Assembly (NCBI GenBank): GCA_023362775.1 | Contig: JALMGJ010000006.1 | Span: 54,427,501-54,491,500, forward strand | Source: Charina bottae | Lineage: Eukaryota; Chordata; Lepidosauria; Squamata; Charinaidae | Direction: 5' to 3' | Length of the DNA stretch: 64,000 nt | Shown here: positions 1 through 11,596 of the stretch, in pieces | Position numbering within the stretch: position 1 is the stretch's first letter | Layout of the letters: each line of letters begins with the position of its first letter | Notes under the pieces: generated by a model | What the model saw: the letters and a program-made list of their open reading frames with translations, nothing else | Told to the model about the DNA's origin: nothing | Database searches by the model: none | Made by a program: the position numbers and the translations under genes

Positions 1-1501
1 AAGATTAATAATTCAGTATTGTTCTCTGAAAAAAAAAGATATAATGCTTTATGGGTTATACATTATTATAAGTTATTGTGAACTAGGACCAGATTTCTCT
101 TAATTGTGTGTTTTTTACCTTACCTTTTAATGCCCAGGTTTTATTGAGACAAGTATAGACATTCAGTGTTACTATACGATGGCATCCAAATAATAAAAAA
201 GTACTTTATTCAGGGTATTGTTTCTCTTTGCTATTTTTTTTACTGTACATAAAAACTGCTTCCAATATTGTACTGAAGTAATGCAGACACAAGTTATAAT
301 GAAGCTGGGTTGTCCTTATATAAACTATAGCATATGCAGTGTTGGCCCTCATTTTAATCATGAACCTGGAAGGAAAAGAATTGCTGGCTGGCAGAAAGTG
401 TGCATGAAATCTGTGAGATATGGGTCTGCTATTTATATGCTAAGCACTCAGGCAGGCTTGTACAGAAATAATCAGTCTCACAATTTATGCATATATTACT
501 GGAAAAACATGGGAGCTTCTTCTGCAAGACTAAGTCCCACATATTTCCACATATGTTGATTGGTATGTTTGGTATGTTTCTTCCAACAGCAAAATTAGAT
601 CAAGACCCTACTATAACTGTTGGAATAAAAGTGATTGTGCACGTACTATATATTAGCATTCTTGAAAGAAGGAATCTAACCTGATTAATGAAGCAAGTTT
701 TATAATTGTAACAGACAAGAGATGTATGTAATGAAATACACATTAAGGATAGGCATAGCCTACCATCTAGCTAACTATACCCTACCAGACCAGGAGGACA
801 CTCAAGAAAGCAAGAGTTCCATGGGTATGTGTGTGTCCCTCAGGTCTAAGGCAGAAGGAAATGACCTGAGATTAGCCCTTTCCTACACAAAGTTCTGGCA
901 AAGTGATAGGCAATGTCTATGCCTCACTGCCCCTTGTGGTCACTAGGTGCTGACGTGCTGATGAATCAGGGCCACTGAAATCACATTTCCAACAGTAATA
1001 AGGCAAGCTGACATTTGAAAAGGCAACAACTTGCATTAACTGTATTATTAAGGATCCATAATGAGTTTAAATTAATTTAAATAGTAATTACTGATCCAAG
1101 GCTGGAACATCTTTCCTAATGATCTTTCAGACTTCTGAAGGAATGCTTCTGGCCCAATGTAGTTGTCTGTCTGTCTGCTCATAACCCTCCAGATCATTAG
1201 TTGGTTGTGCTGAGGTACATTCATGTCATCCTCAGCAACTTTTACTTTAGGGGATAAATTGAGTAGGTTTTAAGAAGAAGTTTTGTGTCCATTCAATGAC
1301 CCTCGCAATTTTTAAATGGATAGCTTTGAAGACACCCACTTCATCTTTAAAGCTCCACAAGAACCAGGGTGCCAAATACTGTAATTCTGGCAAAGGATTA
1401 CTGGGAATACTGCAGGAATAATCTGAACTGTAACAACAACAAAAACACTACAATCAAAGCACAAGGTAACCTGAAAAGCCCTGCACTGATTTCTATTAAA
1501 T
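1..1501. other. non-coding, no recognised element
   Basis: AT-rich sequence with only short, unconserved open frames. No splice-flanked exon, RNA gene or TSD-bounded repeat was recognised. The last few hundred bases may contain decayed Gypsy sequence leading into the integrase ORF, but this could not be shown. Confidence 0.5.
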
Positions 1502-2848
1502 TTGTTACAATTCATCAGTTGGAGTGGGGACAGGCTATATATTCCCAATGCCTTAAGAAAACACATTTTGGAGAGGTTTCATGATGCTAAGGTGGCTGGA
1601 CATTTTGGTTTCGTAAAAACTTTGCATTTAGTAAGGAGACAGTTTTGGTGGCCGACTTTGAGAAAAGATGTTAAAGAATATGTCCTGTCCTGCCCTGTAT
1701 GTGCCATGATGAAAAGAGCCCCGGGCAAGCCAGTGGGATTGTTGCAGCCAGTAGCCCAGCCCTCTAGCCCCTGGAAGCAAATCGCTATGGACTTTATTGT
1801 GGATTTGCCTGAGAGCAAGGGAAAGACTGTGATTTGGGTAGTTACGGACTTATTTTCCAAGCAAGCACATTTCATTCCATGTAAGAGCACTCCATCCACT
1901 AGTCAATTGGCTAAACTCTTTATCCAACACATCTATTGCCCTCACGGTACCCCCATGAGGGTAATTAGCGATCGCGGAAGTCAATTCGCTGCCAAATTTT
2001 GGAAGGCATTTTTAAAATTGATTGGCACTGAGCAAGGTTTAAGCTCCTCTTTTCATCCTTGCACGGATGGATCAACTGAACGACTTAACGCCATATTGGA
2101 GCAATATCTGTGGTGCTATATTAGTTATCAACAAACGGATTGGGTTGATCTCTTACCCTTTGCAGAGGTTTCTTACAATAATGCAGTACATCAGAGTATG
2201 GGCTTTTTGCTGTTCAAAATTGCCACCGGTCAGGATTTTGTACCTATTCCTGAACCGCCAGATCCTTCTTCCAATGTACAGCCCAATTCCATATTGGCAG
2301 ATGAATGGATTGCTAAAATAATGGCTAATTGGCCCATCATGCAAAAGACTTTGCAGGAGGCAAAAGACACATATAAAAAATTTGCTGACCACAAGAGATC
2401 TCCAGAATGGCCATTGGTCATGGGAGAACGAGTTTATTTGTCTACCAAGCATTTGCATTCGACTCAGCCATCAAAGAAGTTAGGAGTAAAATATGTTGGG
2501 CCATTCCCAATTGTAAGAGTTATAAATCCTGTGACTGCTCAATTAGCGCTACCAAAGAATCTGTGGAGAATACATCCTGTCTTCCACATTAGTTTATTAA
2601 AGCCTGTGAAAACCACTGAAAGATGGCATCCTGACACCCCACCACCCCCTCCTGTGATGGTGGGTGGAGAACAACATTTTGAAATCAAAGCTATTTTGGA
2701 TTCTCGCATTCACAGAGGCAGAGTACAATATTTGGTCCAATGGAAGCATTTACCCAGTGGGTTTAATGAGTGGGTGGATAAGTCTAATGTTTCTGCTCCC
2801 AGGCTTCTTGCTAAATTTCATTGTCAGTGTCCTGATAAGCCTGGTTAG
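1502..2848 (+). CDS. Gypsy (chromovirus-type) pol fragment: integrase plus chromodomain
   Basis: This is the 3' part of a Ty3/Gypsy pol gene, 448 codons, open to its stop. The integrase inserts retroelement cDNA into chromosomes; a C-terminal chromodomain is known to direct some chromoviruses to marked chromatin. Seen in order: an HHCC-type zinc-binding region (His residues near 27-34, CPVC near 64-67); the catalytic core with D97 in the MDF motif, D157 in SDRG and E193 in STER, giving D,D-35-E spacing; the GPFPI region; and a chromodomain at about residues 392-440 (YLVQWKHLP, NEWV). The first codon is TTG and there is no credible initiator, so the true reading frame came from a longer pol whose RT and RNase H are missing here. 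One typical HPQTDG motif reads HPCTDG. An LTR follows about 120 bases downstream. This is an element fragment, not a host gene. Confidence 0.9.
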   Translation: MLQFISWSGDRLYIPNALRKHILERFHDAKVAGHFGFVKTLHLVRRQFWWPTLRKDVKEYVLSCPVCAMMKRAPGKPVGLLQPVAQPSSPWKQIAMDFIVDLPESKGKTVIWVVTDLFSKQAHFIPCKSTPSTSQLAKLFIQHIYCPHGTPMRVISDRGSQFAAKFWKAFLKLIGTEQGLSSSFHPCTDGSTERLNAILEQYLWCYISYQQTDWVDLLPFAEVSYNNAVHQSMGFLLFKIATGQDFVPIPEPPDPSSNVQPNSILADEWIAKIMANWPIMQKTLQEAKDTYKKFADHKRSPEWPLVMGERVYLSTKHLHSTQPSKKLGVKYVGPFPIVRVINPVTAQLALPKNLWRIHPVFHISLLKPVKTTERWHPDTPPPPPVMVGGEQHFEIKAILDSRIHRGRVQYLVQWKHLPSGFNEWVDKSNVSAPRLLAKFHCQCPDKPG

Positions 2849-2969
2849 ACTGTTGTGTAATTCCCATATTTTGTTCCTTTCTCTTTTTCAGATTTCTCAT
2901 TATGCTGCATTTCAGTTTACGGTTATTTTTTTTCTTCTGTATAAATCTCTTTTTGTTAGAAGATCAGAA

Positions 2970-3342
2970 TGTCAGGGTTCACATTTGAATCCTGCCATTA
3001 GTCTTTGTAGTGTTAGAATGTGGAATGTGGGGAGGGGGAAGTCTGTGCCAAGCACAGAGCTGTGGTTACTAGCAGAGACTGTGGAATGCATCGCCAAGGT
3101 CGTCCACCTGCAGGAGTCGGAGGGGCCTGAGGATGGAGTGGGAAAGTAATGGACATTGACATCAGAGGCACAAAGAAATTGGCATGCAGGGGGAGAGCTA
3201 AGTTGGGCCGTTTGGTGGGAATCCAGCATTCGGATCTTTGGGAGTGCTTTGATTTACATGTATCCTTAATAAAGCTTATTCTGCATTTCAACGAAGTGCA
3301 TGGAGAAGTGTTTATTGGGGCATTGAAGTCAGGGTCATTACA
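2970..3342 (+). repeat. Gypsy 3' LTR
   Basis: The 373-bp segment starts TGTCAGGG and ends CATTACA, as expected for TG...CA LTR termini, and carries an AATAAA polyadenylation signal at 3268-3273. It lies just downstream of the integrase-chromodomain ORF in the same orientation. No 5' LTR copy is present in the window, so the exact borders are inferred. Confidence 0.6.
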
Positions 3343-4511
3343 GATATACACTTCTTTCTACTATACTCTACTATATTCTGCAGTTTCACTTTTATGCTAC
3401 ACCGCTTAGCCCTAGAATAATTATTTATGTAAGTTTCTCAAAGACAGGCTGATCTTTACAAAACTTTCCCTAACCTAAATTGGTTTGTTCAGACTTTTCT
3501 AGTTGCAAGAAAAGTTGACAGTAGATTCTACTCATTAGGAGGCTGTGGAGTCTACACCAATAATCATGGTATTTCAAAATAAAGAAATTGAGGACAAAGC
3601 TCTTCAACATCCTTACTTCTGAAAGAGTGTGATCACCCAAGTCACATTACACTACTGTTGCATACTATGCCAATTTAAGTGGATCCATTCAAGATACCAT
3701 GTAGGGGACACACTATTTGCTTTGTGCAGCACTTAAGCCCCTTCCACTTTACTTGTTATGGAATAAATCCCATCCACCCACCCATCTCTCTCTGGAAAGG
3801 GTGATTGGGAAAGCTGATTTCTTATTAATATCCAGGGGAATATGAACCCATAGTATTCATGATCATAAGGCTGGCCTAGTTGATACTTTTTTTCAGTTGG
3901 AGGAAGGCATGTATCATTTCTACTTCTAGTATCTCCAGATGACTATTTAGGGATGCTAGTGCTCAAATGTGGCCTGTATTGCTTCTAAACAAAGAAATAA
4001 TTGCACTATAACCATTTTTCATGACGTCCAAAATGAAAGAAAACATGCATGACAATTAGGTTTTAGTTTCAGAATTGAACACTTACATGTGCAGAAAGCA
4101 TACTTCATAAAGCGTGCTTTTGAAAAGTAATCAGAAGAACTTGTTATTTCTAATGACCAACATGCAAACATGTCTTTATGCATAAGAAGACGTTTTTGCT
4201 AGGCAAAACTCCTAATAAATAGAACACTTGCTGCATTTAGAGCATGACTAGCCTTTAAACATCATTTCAAGGGCAACATTGACAAAGTAATGGGTAGTAC
4301 CAGAATTAAAACTAAATTTGATTTGATTTCATGTATTTAATTAAAATTAAATATACCTGATTTTTTTTTTTTTTTTTGCTTTTGTCACATACAGATGGAA
4401 GTTTTGGAAAGATACATTAAAAGTTTTTGTGATCATAGGCAGCTGTGGGAACCCAGGTTGTAAGCTTCTGATTTAAAGTGTATTTGTCTGGAAATGCTAG
4501 ATTGAAAACAG
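3343..4511. other. non-coding, no recognised element
   Basis: AT-rich DNA without coding potential; contains a poly-T run near 4362-4378. Nothing else recognised. Confidence 0.5.
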
Positions 4512-5216
4512 ATTAAAACTAGGCTGACCATACGTCCCGTTTTGAAAGGGACAGTCCCGTTATTTTAACATTTTCCAACCGTCCCGTCGTTTTGGACAAA
4601 ATGTCCATGTTGGCCCGTTTTGAGTGACTTTGAGTGGAAGGAAGGGGACCTCAGCAGAAACAGCGGGAAAAAAGCCACAGAGCTCAACCCGGCAGGAAAC
4701 CTAAAAAGAAAAAACCAGGATCAGCTTAAACGCAAGCTGATTGGCTCCTACCTTGAAAGGGTGAAAAGAAAAACATAAAAGCACAGCCAGCTCTCCAGCC
4801 CAGCCTGTGTGCGGATCGCCGCCTCCCCGCCTGTGGCGAGGCAGGGGTTAAGGCTGGCACGCCCTCCCCATCGCCTTCGGCCTCTGAACCGCGTGGGTGG
4901 GGCAGCAGAGAGGCAGCCATGGTGCCCGGGGCGCACGGTGCCCACCGTCCTCACTGTGTCCAGACAAGAAGTGGCAGGGCAGTGAGGTATGGGTGCTGTG
5001 CTTCCCACCTGCCGGTAGCTACACGCGGCGGGTAAGCGCCAGGCTGGGCCGGTTTTGTTCCTGCTTGGGCACAGCATTTCTTCCCCGTAGCACTCGACCG
5101 AGTCCAAGGAGGTCTGCTTGGGAAGCTGCCGGGGGAGTTGGCAGGAATCCTGCTGGTATGAGCAGAGCTCATCTTCTATGTAACTGCTGGGTGTAAAAGT
5201 CATTCCTTTACTGCAG

Positions 5217-5290
5217 TTGCTTTTTATTTATTTATTTTATTTATTTATCCAACTTATATCACTGCCCATCTCCCCCCACAGAGGGGACTT
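5217..5290 (-). repeat. LINE/SINE 3' tail fragment
   Basis: Read on the minus strand this is an AGTCC...GGGGGGAGATGGGCAGTGATATAA-type tail followed by AAAT repeats. The same tail recurs at 45799-45885 and 55928-55995. It is nested in the hAT element. Confidence 0.5.
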
Positions 5291-5296
5291 TTCAGC

Positions 5297-5336
5297 TGCA
5301 CACAAAGTTATTTGTATAATAACTTTGTGTGCAGTC
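5297..5336. repeat. short fold-back
   Basis: CTGCACACAAAGTTAT is followed after a few bases by its reverse complement ATAACTTTGTGTGCAG, giving a small perfect hairpin inside the hAT element. Confidence 0.7.
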
Positions 5337-6245
5337 ATATAAATGGGCGGTCATATAAACTTAAATAATAAATAAATATAAAAGTTTATTTTAAGTTATG
5401 TACACTTTCTGCATGTAACTAAACATCCCTTGTTATATTAATTATAATTGATATAAACCTATCAGATAATTATGTTCATAAACCACAAGCCTGCTTTGCA
5501 TATTCCTATTAACTGACTTACAGTAGGTGGCCACATGAAATAGATCATCATTTCTGAATTCTCTTCCCTGGGATGCCTCTTGTTCATTCAATGATTTTAG
5601 ATGTTAAGCTAAAAAACCCCAGCCACCTTAGACAGTATTCAGAAGCAGTGAAAAGTGGATATGTTACTGATTTGATTTCTTACTAGGTTTTTAATTTGTA
5701 TTTGCTGGCTTACTGATTGTTGTTTGTTTATTTGAAGTATATTGTTTTCTACCAATGGCTCCTGTGTCCAGGGATGGAACTAGGGTCTGTGTCACCCAGG
5801 GCAAACATGGATTCCGTGCCCCCTATGGGTTATTTTGTCATTTTGGAGGCCACCGGGCATCATTTTGGCACCCCTCCCAGTGTGGCACCCAGGGCACATG
5901 CCCCACTTCCCCCTCCCTAGTTGTGGTCCTGCCTGTGTCCCAATGTATTGCCAAAGACACCTCCCTTGGATCTTGTCAAGCTCCTTTTCATATCTGACTT
6001 CTTGCATTTTAAGACATGCTTTTAATCTAAAAAATAGAAACCTGGTACGCTCCAATGCAAAGTGTCAGCCTTTAGCCTCACCTTTATTTCTGAGAATTCT
6101 TGTGGGCCCTGAACAGTACCCATACACTTTTTAGAAAATAAAAATATGAGGTGGTTGTAACCCAGTATTTTGTATAAAGGGTTCTCTCTTGCCTGGAAAA
6201 AGGACAAAGGTAAGTTCTGTTATGAACAGTATGTGGTCAAAGGAG

Positions 6246-6490
6246 AAAGGGTTTGCAGGCAGGAGCCCATTGCGTGGACTGGGGGTGGGGTTTGCAGACG
6301 GGAGCCCATTGCGTGGACTGGAGGCGAGGTTTGCAAGCGGGAGCCCATCGCCTGGACTGGGGGAGGGGTTTGCAGGCGGGAGCCAATCGCGCAGACTGGG
6401 GGGCGGGGTTTGCAGGCAGGAGCCAATCACGTGTACCAGGGGTGGGGCTTGCAGGCGGGAGCCAATCGCGCGGGTCGGGGGCAGGTTTGG
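6246..6490 (+). repeat. tandem array with CCAAT and GC boxes
   Basis: About seven units of roughly 35-40 bp, each containing a GGGCGGGGTTTGC-like GC box and, in the later units, a GGGAGCCAATC inverted CCAAT box (the earlier units read GGGAGCCCATT). The units encode apparently open frames on both strands, but these follow repeat periodicity and are not genes. The array sits about 80 bp from the right terminus of the hAT element, where a promoter would be plausible. The same unit, inverted, occurs at 14436-14547 in another hAT element. Confidence 0.8.
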
Positions 6491-6580
6491 AGACCGGCAT
6501 GGCGGCATAAGACCTGTCCCGTTTTGCCATCCCAATGTCCCGTTTTTGTCTCAAGGACATATGGTCAGCCTAATTAAAAC

Positions 6581-7229
6581 AGTACCCTATGATTATTCTA
6601 AGCCTTTTTGTATGGTTGATTAAATCAGGTTTGCCCAATCCGGGGTCCTACAGTTATACTGAGCATCAACTCACATCATTTTCAACCAGATAGCCCAAAA
6701 GCTATTGTTATCCAGTGTACCTGATCTGGAAAACATTTCACTGGTAGAGGCTGGATTAACTAATATTATTTTATTATAAGAATGATACACTAGTTCTTTC
6801 TCTCTTCCCCAAAGATTGACCATACAAAAAGGCATACTCAATTATTGAACAGAAGCCTGCTTGAAATATTAACTACAGAACTCACAGTTGCCCTTGAGAT
6901 GTGTTTCATATTTTCTTAAGATCCTATAATGTAGCTACAGATTATCTATTAGCAATGAATATTTGACATGACACACAAGTTTCTTTTTTCCTTGTAGCAG
7001 AGTGATTGGAATGAATAATTAAAGTAGATCAGATATTGCTAACCAGGTGGTCCTGCTCTCCTTGTTTGATTTTCTGAGCAATATTTGAGATGAAGACGGT
7101 TCTTAATTCATGCTATTTACTTACTATGTCCACAGAGCTGGATAATAAAATATACCATCACGAATCAAATTCAGGACACTAGAATTGGTATGACATGCTG
7201 AATCCTGAGGCTAATTTTTATCCTCCAAG
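6581..7229. other. non-coding, no recognised element
   Basis: AT-rich sequence without supported features. Confidence 0.5.
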
Positions 7230-7394
7230 CAGGGGTGTTCACAGGACAGGATCAAAGCAGTCAAGATGGTGGCTGTGACCACACATTTGAAGCTCTGCTC
7301 CCTTTTTATTAACACAGGTTGAAAAGTGGTGGGGCTTTGACTGTGTGGTTGTGACCACCATCTCGACTTTTTTAAACCCCTGTGGATGCCCCAG
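7230..7394. mobile_element. short MITE-like element, copy 1
   Basis: Begins CAGGGGTGTTCACAG and ends CTGTGGATGCCCCAG, imperfect inverted termini. The interior (AAAATGG/AAGATGGTGGCTGTGACC, a GCTCTGCCCC-like segment and a GTGACCACCATCT-like mirror) matches the element at 35397-35568. No clear TSD is visible at this copy. Confidence 0.55.
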
Positions 7395-8754
7395 TTTAAT
7401 TCTTAAGTATCAATCCTTTTTTGGCCAGAATGGCCTCACCTACTCACAAAGAGGCAGTATTATCAGGCTCAGGAAAATCCAGATTAAAAAAGTGAAACAA
7501 AACCAAAATCTTCATGTAGAAAAAAAGGAATATGGGGGAAAATCCCCAAAGTAAAAATTTAATGGAATACTGTCCTGTTGGTCAGTACCAAAGTTGTAAA
7601 TCTTCAATTAATTGGGGGGAAGGGGGATACTATTTTCCTACCCTAACCTCAGGAATATATAATTTGGAACTCTGGACCTGACAATTTTAAGGGGATCCCA
7701 AAGTGATTATATAGATGGAGGTTATTTAGATTATAAACTATATTGCTTCACTTCAAAATGTGGTAAGCAAACTCTCAAGCTTCCTTTGGGGATCCATCCT
7801 GCTCATGCTACTGCAGGATGCCCTAGAACTTTGCTACATAGTCTTGCCCTGATGGCTACATTGGATTAATCAGTTTACATCTGATATATATCAGATGCTA
7901 ATTTCTTATTTACTTCCATCAATCTTTCTGTGATTATTTTTTTAAATATGCATGAAGGACATTTGTTGTTACCCAGAGTTCTTCCCAACACATGCATTTG
8001 CATGTGCATTCTTTTTCTTTTCATACTTTTTAAACATCCATTTTTTTCATATTTTTCTTTCTGAAAGATATTTCTTCAAATCATTATCAATTCCATGTTG
8101 GAGAGATGGAAGAGAAAGGGAAAAGATTTCTTTTTACTTTCTTCCCCCTCTATGATTCTGTTCTTGCCACAACTATTAACAAAAGATGGAAAGTTAAGGG
8201 ATCATGCCTTCATAGCAGCATAGGGATAAGTAAAGATTTTGAAGATTTGTTCTTTAAGAAAATGTGATTAAGAAAACTCAGATGTTTGAAAATTCAAATG
8301 TAGGATAGAGTGAAACAGACAGGATTGGGAACAGGAGAACTACACAAAGATTGGATGTTTTCTAAATCTGTGGTCATAATCAAAAAGATAATCCCATTTT
8401 TTTGAGGTTTAGTTCTAAGTAAAAATAGGAGAAAGTTTTGTAAAATATGTGCTATACCATTGTTAATGCCACATACAAAGACTATTGGGATAATAGTTCA
8501 CACTTTTAATAAACCTGCTTATGTCATTCAAGGATGGGCAACCATTTGCCTAGATTATCTATATACTACTAAAACTCTCATGACTGTTAGTCTGTTTGTA
8601 ACCTTCAATTATGTGCTGTTAAGAGACAGTTCTTGGCAATCAAATCAAAGTCTCCTTTAAAGTTTGTCCTAGTATGGGCGATGTCCTCCCCTCTATCACT
8701 TATTGCAGCCTCATTTTCAAAGTTAGGGTAGTCTTCCACATCCCAATCCAGTGA
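7395..8754. other. non-coding, no recognised element
   Basis: AT-rich sequence with only short chance open frames; nothing supported. Confidence 0.5.
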
Positions 8755-9683
8755 AGAATATAGGTTATTGGACTCCAGGCTTGGCTGCCAGCTCGACCAG
8801 TCAGATTTCTCAGAACTGACTGAATTTCCCTTGCTTGCGTGGATTGCAGAAGTTGTGGTCCACTGAAGTTTTTTTTTTCCCCTGGAGAAGGGGAGACCAG
8901 AAGATTACTCGTGGGGCCATTGGGATTGCCTACCCTTGTTTTTTCTGTAGTTTTCCACCGCGGAAGGAACAGGGTAAGTGCAAGGCAATGGCCGAGATAT
9001 ATCAGGCTCTCGCAGGGGAAACAAGTCTCTTTGAAGAGACACAAGAGCGCCCAGCCGCTTTTAGATCACTTTAGGAATGTTTTTTTTAGATTAAAATATT
9101 TTTGAAATCTAAGATCTATTTTTTGGACTTCGTTGAAAATGTTGGCTAACTTTGTGCTTTCTTTGCTATAACTGATTCTGGTGGAAGTTTGATGGACTCT
9201 ATATTTGCAACATAATGAAACGTCTGCATTTTTTTTTTTTACTTCTCTTTTGTATTAGAGGGATTTAAGAGACTCTGTTTGTAATTCTTCGCTTGATAAA
9301 CTAAATGACTATTCATTTTTTGAGAAACTCTTTGTTTGGATTAAGCAGCTTGCAGCTTGAAGAACGAAAGCTCGCAGTTTGAAGAATAAAAACACAGGGT
9401 AACGTGTTTTTTTCCTTGTCGTCTTTTTTTACATCCTCCCTGGTTGGATTTTGCTTCATTTGGAATATATTTTTTATTTCTCCTTCTATAAACTGTTTAA
9501 AATATTATTCTCTCCTGTATTTTGGATTATTGGAACTTTCTTTTTTCTTTTGACTTTAAAAAAAAAAACAACAACAACGACGTTCTGCTTAATAGATTCT
9601 GCTGGTAGTATTCCATGGACAGATTACATGATTATTGTTTTGACTAGAAGGGTTGTTGTTTTAATTTGAAGGACACAGGAAAG

Positions 9684-10097
9684 ATGGCTTTCCAACTTGT
9701 ACCTGAGGAGCTCAGAAGAGAGATTACTGAGGTTTTTTCAAATATTCAAAGGTCGTTGGAATTACTGTTCGTAACTCTGCAAAATAGAGAGAAAGAACAG
9801 AGAACAGAAACGGAGACAGAAAGGAAAAATGTTTTTCAAGTGGAGGAGAAACAGAAGGAGGAAATTTTGAGTATATTAGTTCAGAAGAACATTCTGAAGG
9901 CTTTACACTACAATCTTGGTATAGATATGTTGTGGCAGTGGAGACAGAGTGAAAATATGGGTGCACAGTTGGATGGATGTTGTGAAATATGTGGAAAGGG
10001 AGAGAAGGTTGCTCTGATATTCTATATGAGATATAGAAAAGAGCAGGCTGTATATTGCGAATCTCCCACAGTGTATTGTGATTTTGGCATAACCTAA
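9684..10097 (+). pseudogene. L1 ORF1-like N-terminal remnant
   Basis: Open frame of about 137 codons starting at the ATG of MAFQLVPEELRREI. The first ~70 residues are charged and helix-prone with heptad-like spacing (EELRREITEVFSNIQRSLE, then NREKEQRTETETER), compatible with the coiled coil of an L1 ORF1 protein. The RNA-binding region of ORF1 is not recognisable and the frame ends early, so it is called a remnant. The ORF1 assignment rests mainly on its position downstream of a 5'-UTR-like segment in an L1-type element. Confidence 0.5.
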
Positions 10098-10693
10098 ACA
10101 GAAGATATGAGAAACTGTATGGATATAAAGGTTAATGAAAAAATATGGACTTGAATTGTTATGAGAAACTGTATGGATATATAAAAAGTGATATTCTAAA
10201 TGTAAGATGCTAAATACAAACACAAGTTGATATTATAGAATATTGTTTTCCTTAGAGATATATTTATGAGAAGATAATGATATGATGGAATTAGAATGAT
10301 GGTTACTACAGGATGATATATATCAATATGTATTGTATGAATATTATAAGAATTGATATATTAGCTATTAGGTTAAGTGATATGATAGATTATGCATTTA
10401 GTTTAAATGGACACTACTACAAGGAATGGAAATTACAGATGGATAATTGAGATTCAAGAATTCCTTTTTTATGGAGATATATATATATTTTAGAATTAAA
10501 TTATAGAAATATATATGTATGAACACTATAAGAATTGCTAAATTATGTATTAAGTTACATAACATGTTAGGTTATGAGTCATAATATGAATAGAATATAT
10601 TGTAGTTTATTAGAAGTAAATAAGGCTTTTATTTGTTATACTAATTGGTCTTTATTGAAGATATAAATATGTAGTAATGAACATTCAACATTT

Positions 10694-10750
10694 AACTACT
10701 ACTTCAAGGAGTGGAAGCCAAAGATGGATTATTGGGAGACAGTAAGATGA
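10694..10750 (+). pseudogene. L1 ORF2 C-terminal remnant
   Basis: The frame reads NYYFKEWKPKMDYWETVR followed by TGA. This resembles the YYLKEWKPLIDYL end of the L1 ORF2 remnant at 61764-61988. A second, more decayed copy (HYYKEWKLQMDN) lies near 10407-10445, so the 3' part is locally duplicated. Confidence 0.65.
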
Positions 10751-11041
10751 AGGTTAGAAGATTGGATTAAAGAAATCAAAAGGCATATGACAAAGAAAAG
10801 TTCCTGTATACTGTATGCTGTACTAACATTTAAAATCAATTGTTGTACTTTAAGTTCAAAGATAGATTGGAGGACATCTATTTTCTATATTTTCTTTGCT
10901 TATTATTTCTTGACTTCACTTTTTCTTTATCTTTTTCTTATTTTGTATTTCTGTTTCTATTTCTTTTTCTACTTTAAATTTTATTATGTATTGTAAAACT
11001 TAATAAAATGTATTTAAAAAAAAAAAGAATATAGGTTATTG

Positions 11042-11553
11042 TCAGGGGTTGTAGGAGTCGAAAGTGAAGGAAAATGAGACTTACATTTAGCATCCTTAAA
11101 CTGGAGTAGATCACTTATCTTCAGCTGTCTGGAAATCATCTCAGCCTTATTTTGTTTGAGGTTTTCTCTCGGGTGGGCATTCTGTTTGTGCCTCATTTTG
11201 GTCTTTCCTTTCAAGGTCTTTTTTGTTTCTACTTTGAAGTTCCACATCCTTAATCCTTAATTAGCTTCAATATTGTGCTAATAGTCCAAAGATCTTTCTA
11301 GTTATGTCGAGTAGTAGGTAATTTTTAAAAAGAGCACCATTTCACCCAGGCCCACTGCTTTTTTGCCCGCCCGTGATCATTCTGTTTCTCTGTTTAGTTA
11401 ACGAAATATCTCTGAAAGGATGACCCAATGGGTCACAGGTTGTCTAGTTGTTTATTAAATTTGCAAGCTGCCCAAAGACATTGGCAGGCAACATACAAAT
11501 TTAAATAATAATTACTAGTTTTATTAATTAATTGTAAGTATTAATTAATATTA
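11042..11553. other. non-coding; possible LINE tail
   Basis: No gene. Around 11446-11500 a GCTGCCCAAAGACATTGGCAG segment looks like the minus-strand 3' tail of a decayed LINE. Confidence 0.4.
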
Positions 11554-11556
11554 AAT

Positions 11557-11596
<40 letters not shown>

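Larger units (their letters stand above)
4520..6572. mobile_element. non-autonomous hAT element with 8-bp TSD
   Basis: Both ends share the inverted terminal sequence TAGGCTGACCATA, extending with one mismatch to TAGGCTGACCATACGTCC on the left and ...ATATGTCC on the right. The element is flanked by the exact 8-bp duplication ATTAAAAC at 4512-4519 and 6573-6580. An 8-bp TSD with short inverted termini is the signature of the hAT superfamily. No transposase ORF is visible. The interior is GC-rich near both ends, has a LINE/SINE tail inserted around 5217-5290, and has a CCAAT/GC-box tandem array near the right end. Confidence 0.88.
8771..11025 (+). mobile_element. internally deleted L1-type LINE with TSD
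   Basis: Flanked by an exact 16-bp duplication, AGAATATAGGTTATTG, at 8755-8770 and 11026-11041, and ending in a poly-A tract after AATAAA. The first roughly 300 bp is GC-richer and 5'-UTR-like. A short ORF1-like frame follows, then a remnant of the ORF2 C-terminus, then a polypyrimidine-rich 3' UTR. At 2.25 kb it is far shorter than an autonomous L1 and lacks endonuclease and RT, so it must have been mobilised in trans or be a deleted copy. The long perfect TSD suggests a young insertion. Confidence 0.82.

Noticed and set aside
218..946. Frames of 65-113 codons at the left edge
   Set aside because: Start with non-ATG codons or lack any recognisable motif; composition is like the flanking AT-rich DNA.
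6246..6490. Possible CRISPR-like array
   Set aside because: Units are adjacent variants without unique spacers, in vertebrate-type DNA; it is a minisatellite.
6131..6623. Overlapping frames of 68-144 codons that look like repeat proteins
   Set aside because: Produced by the ~35-40 bp tandem array; frames exist in most phases on both strands.
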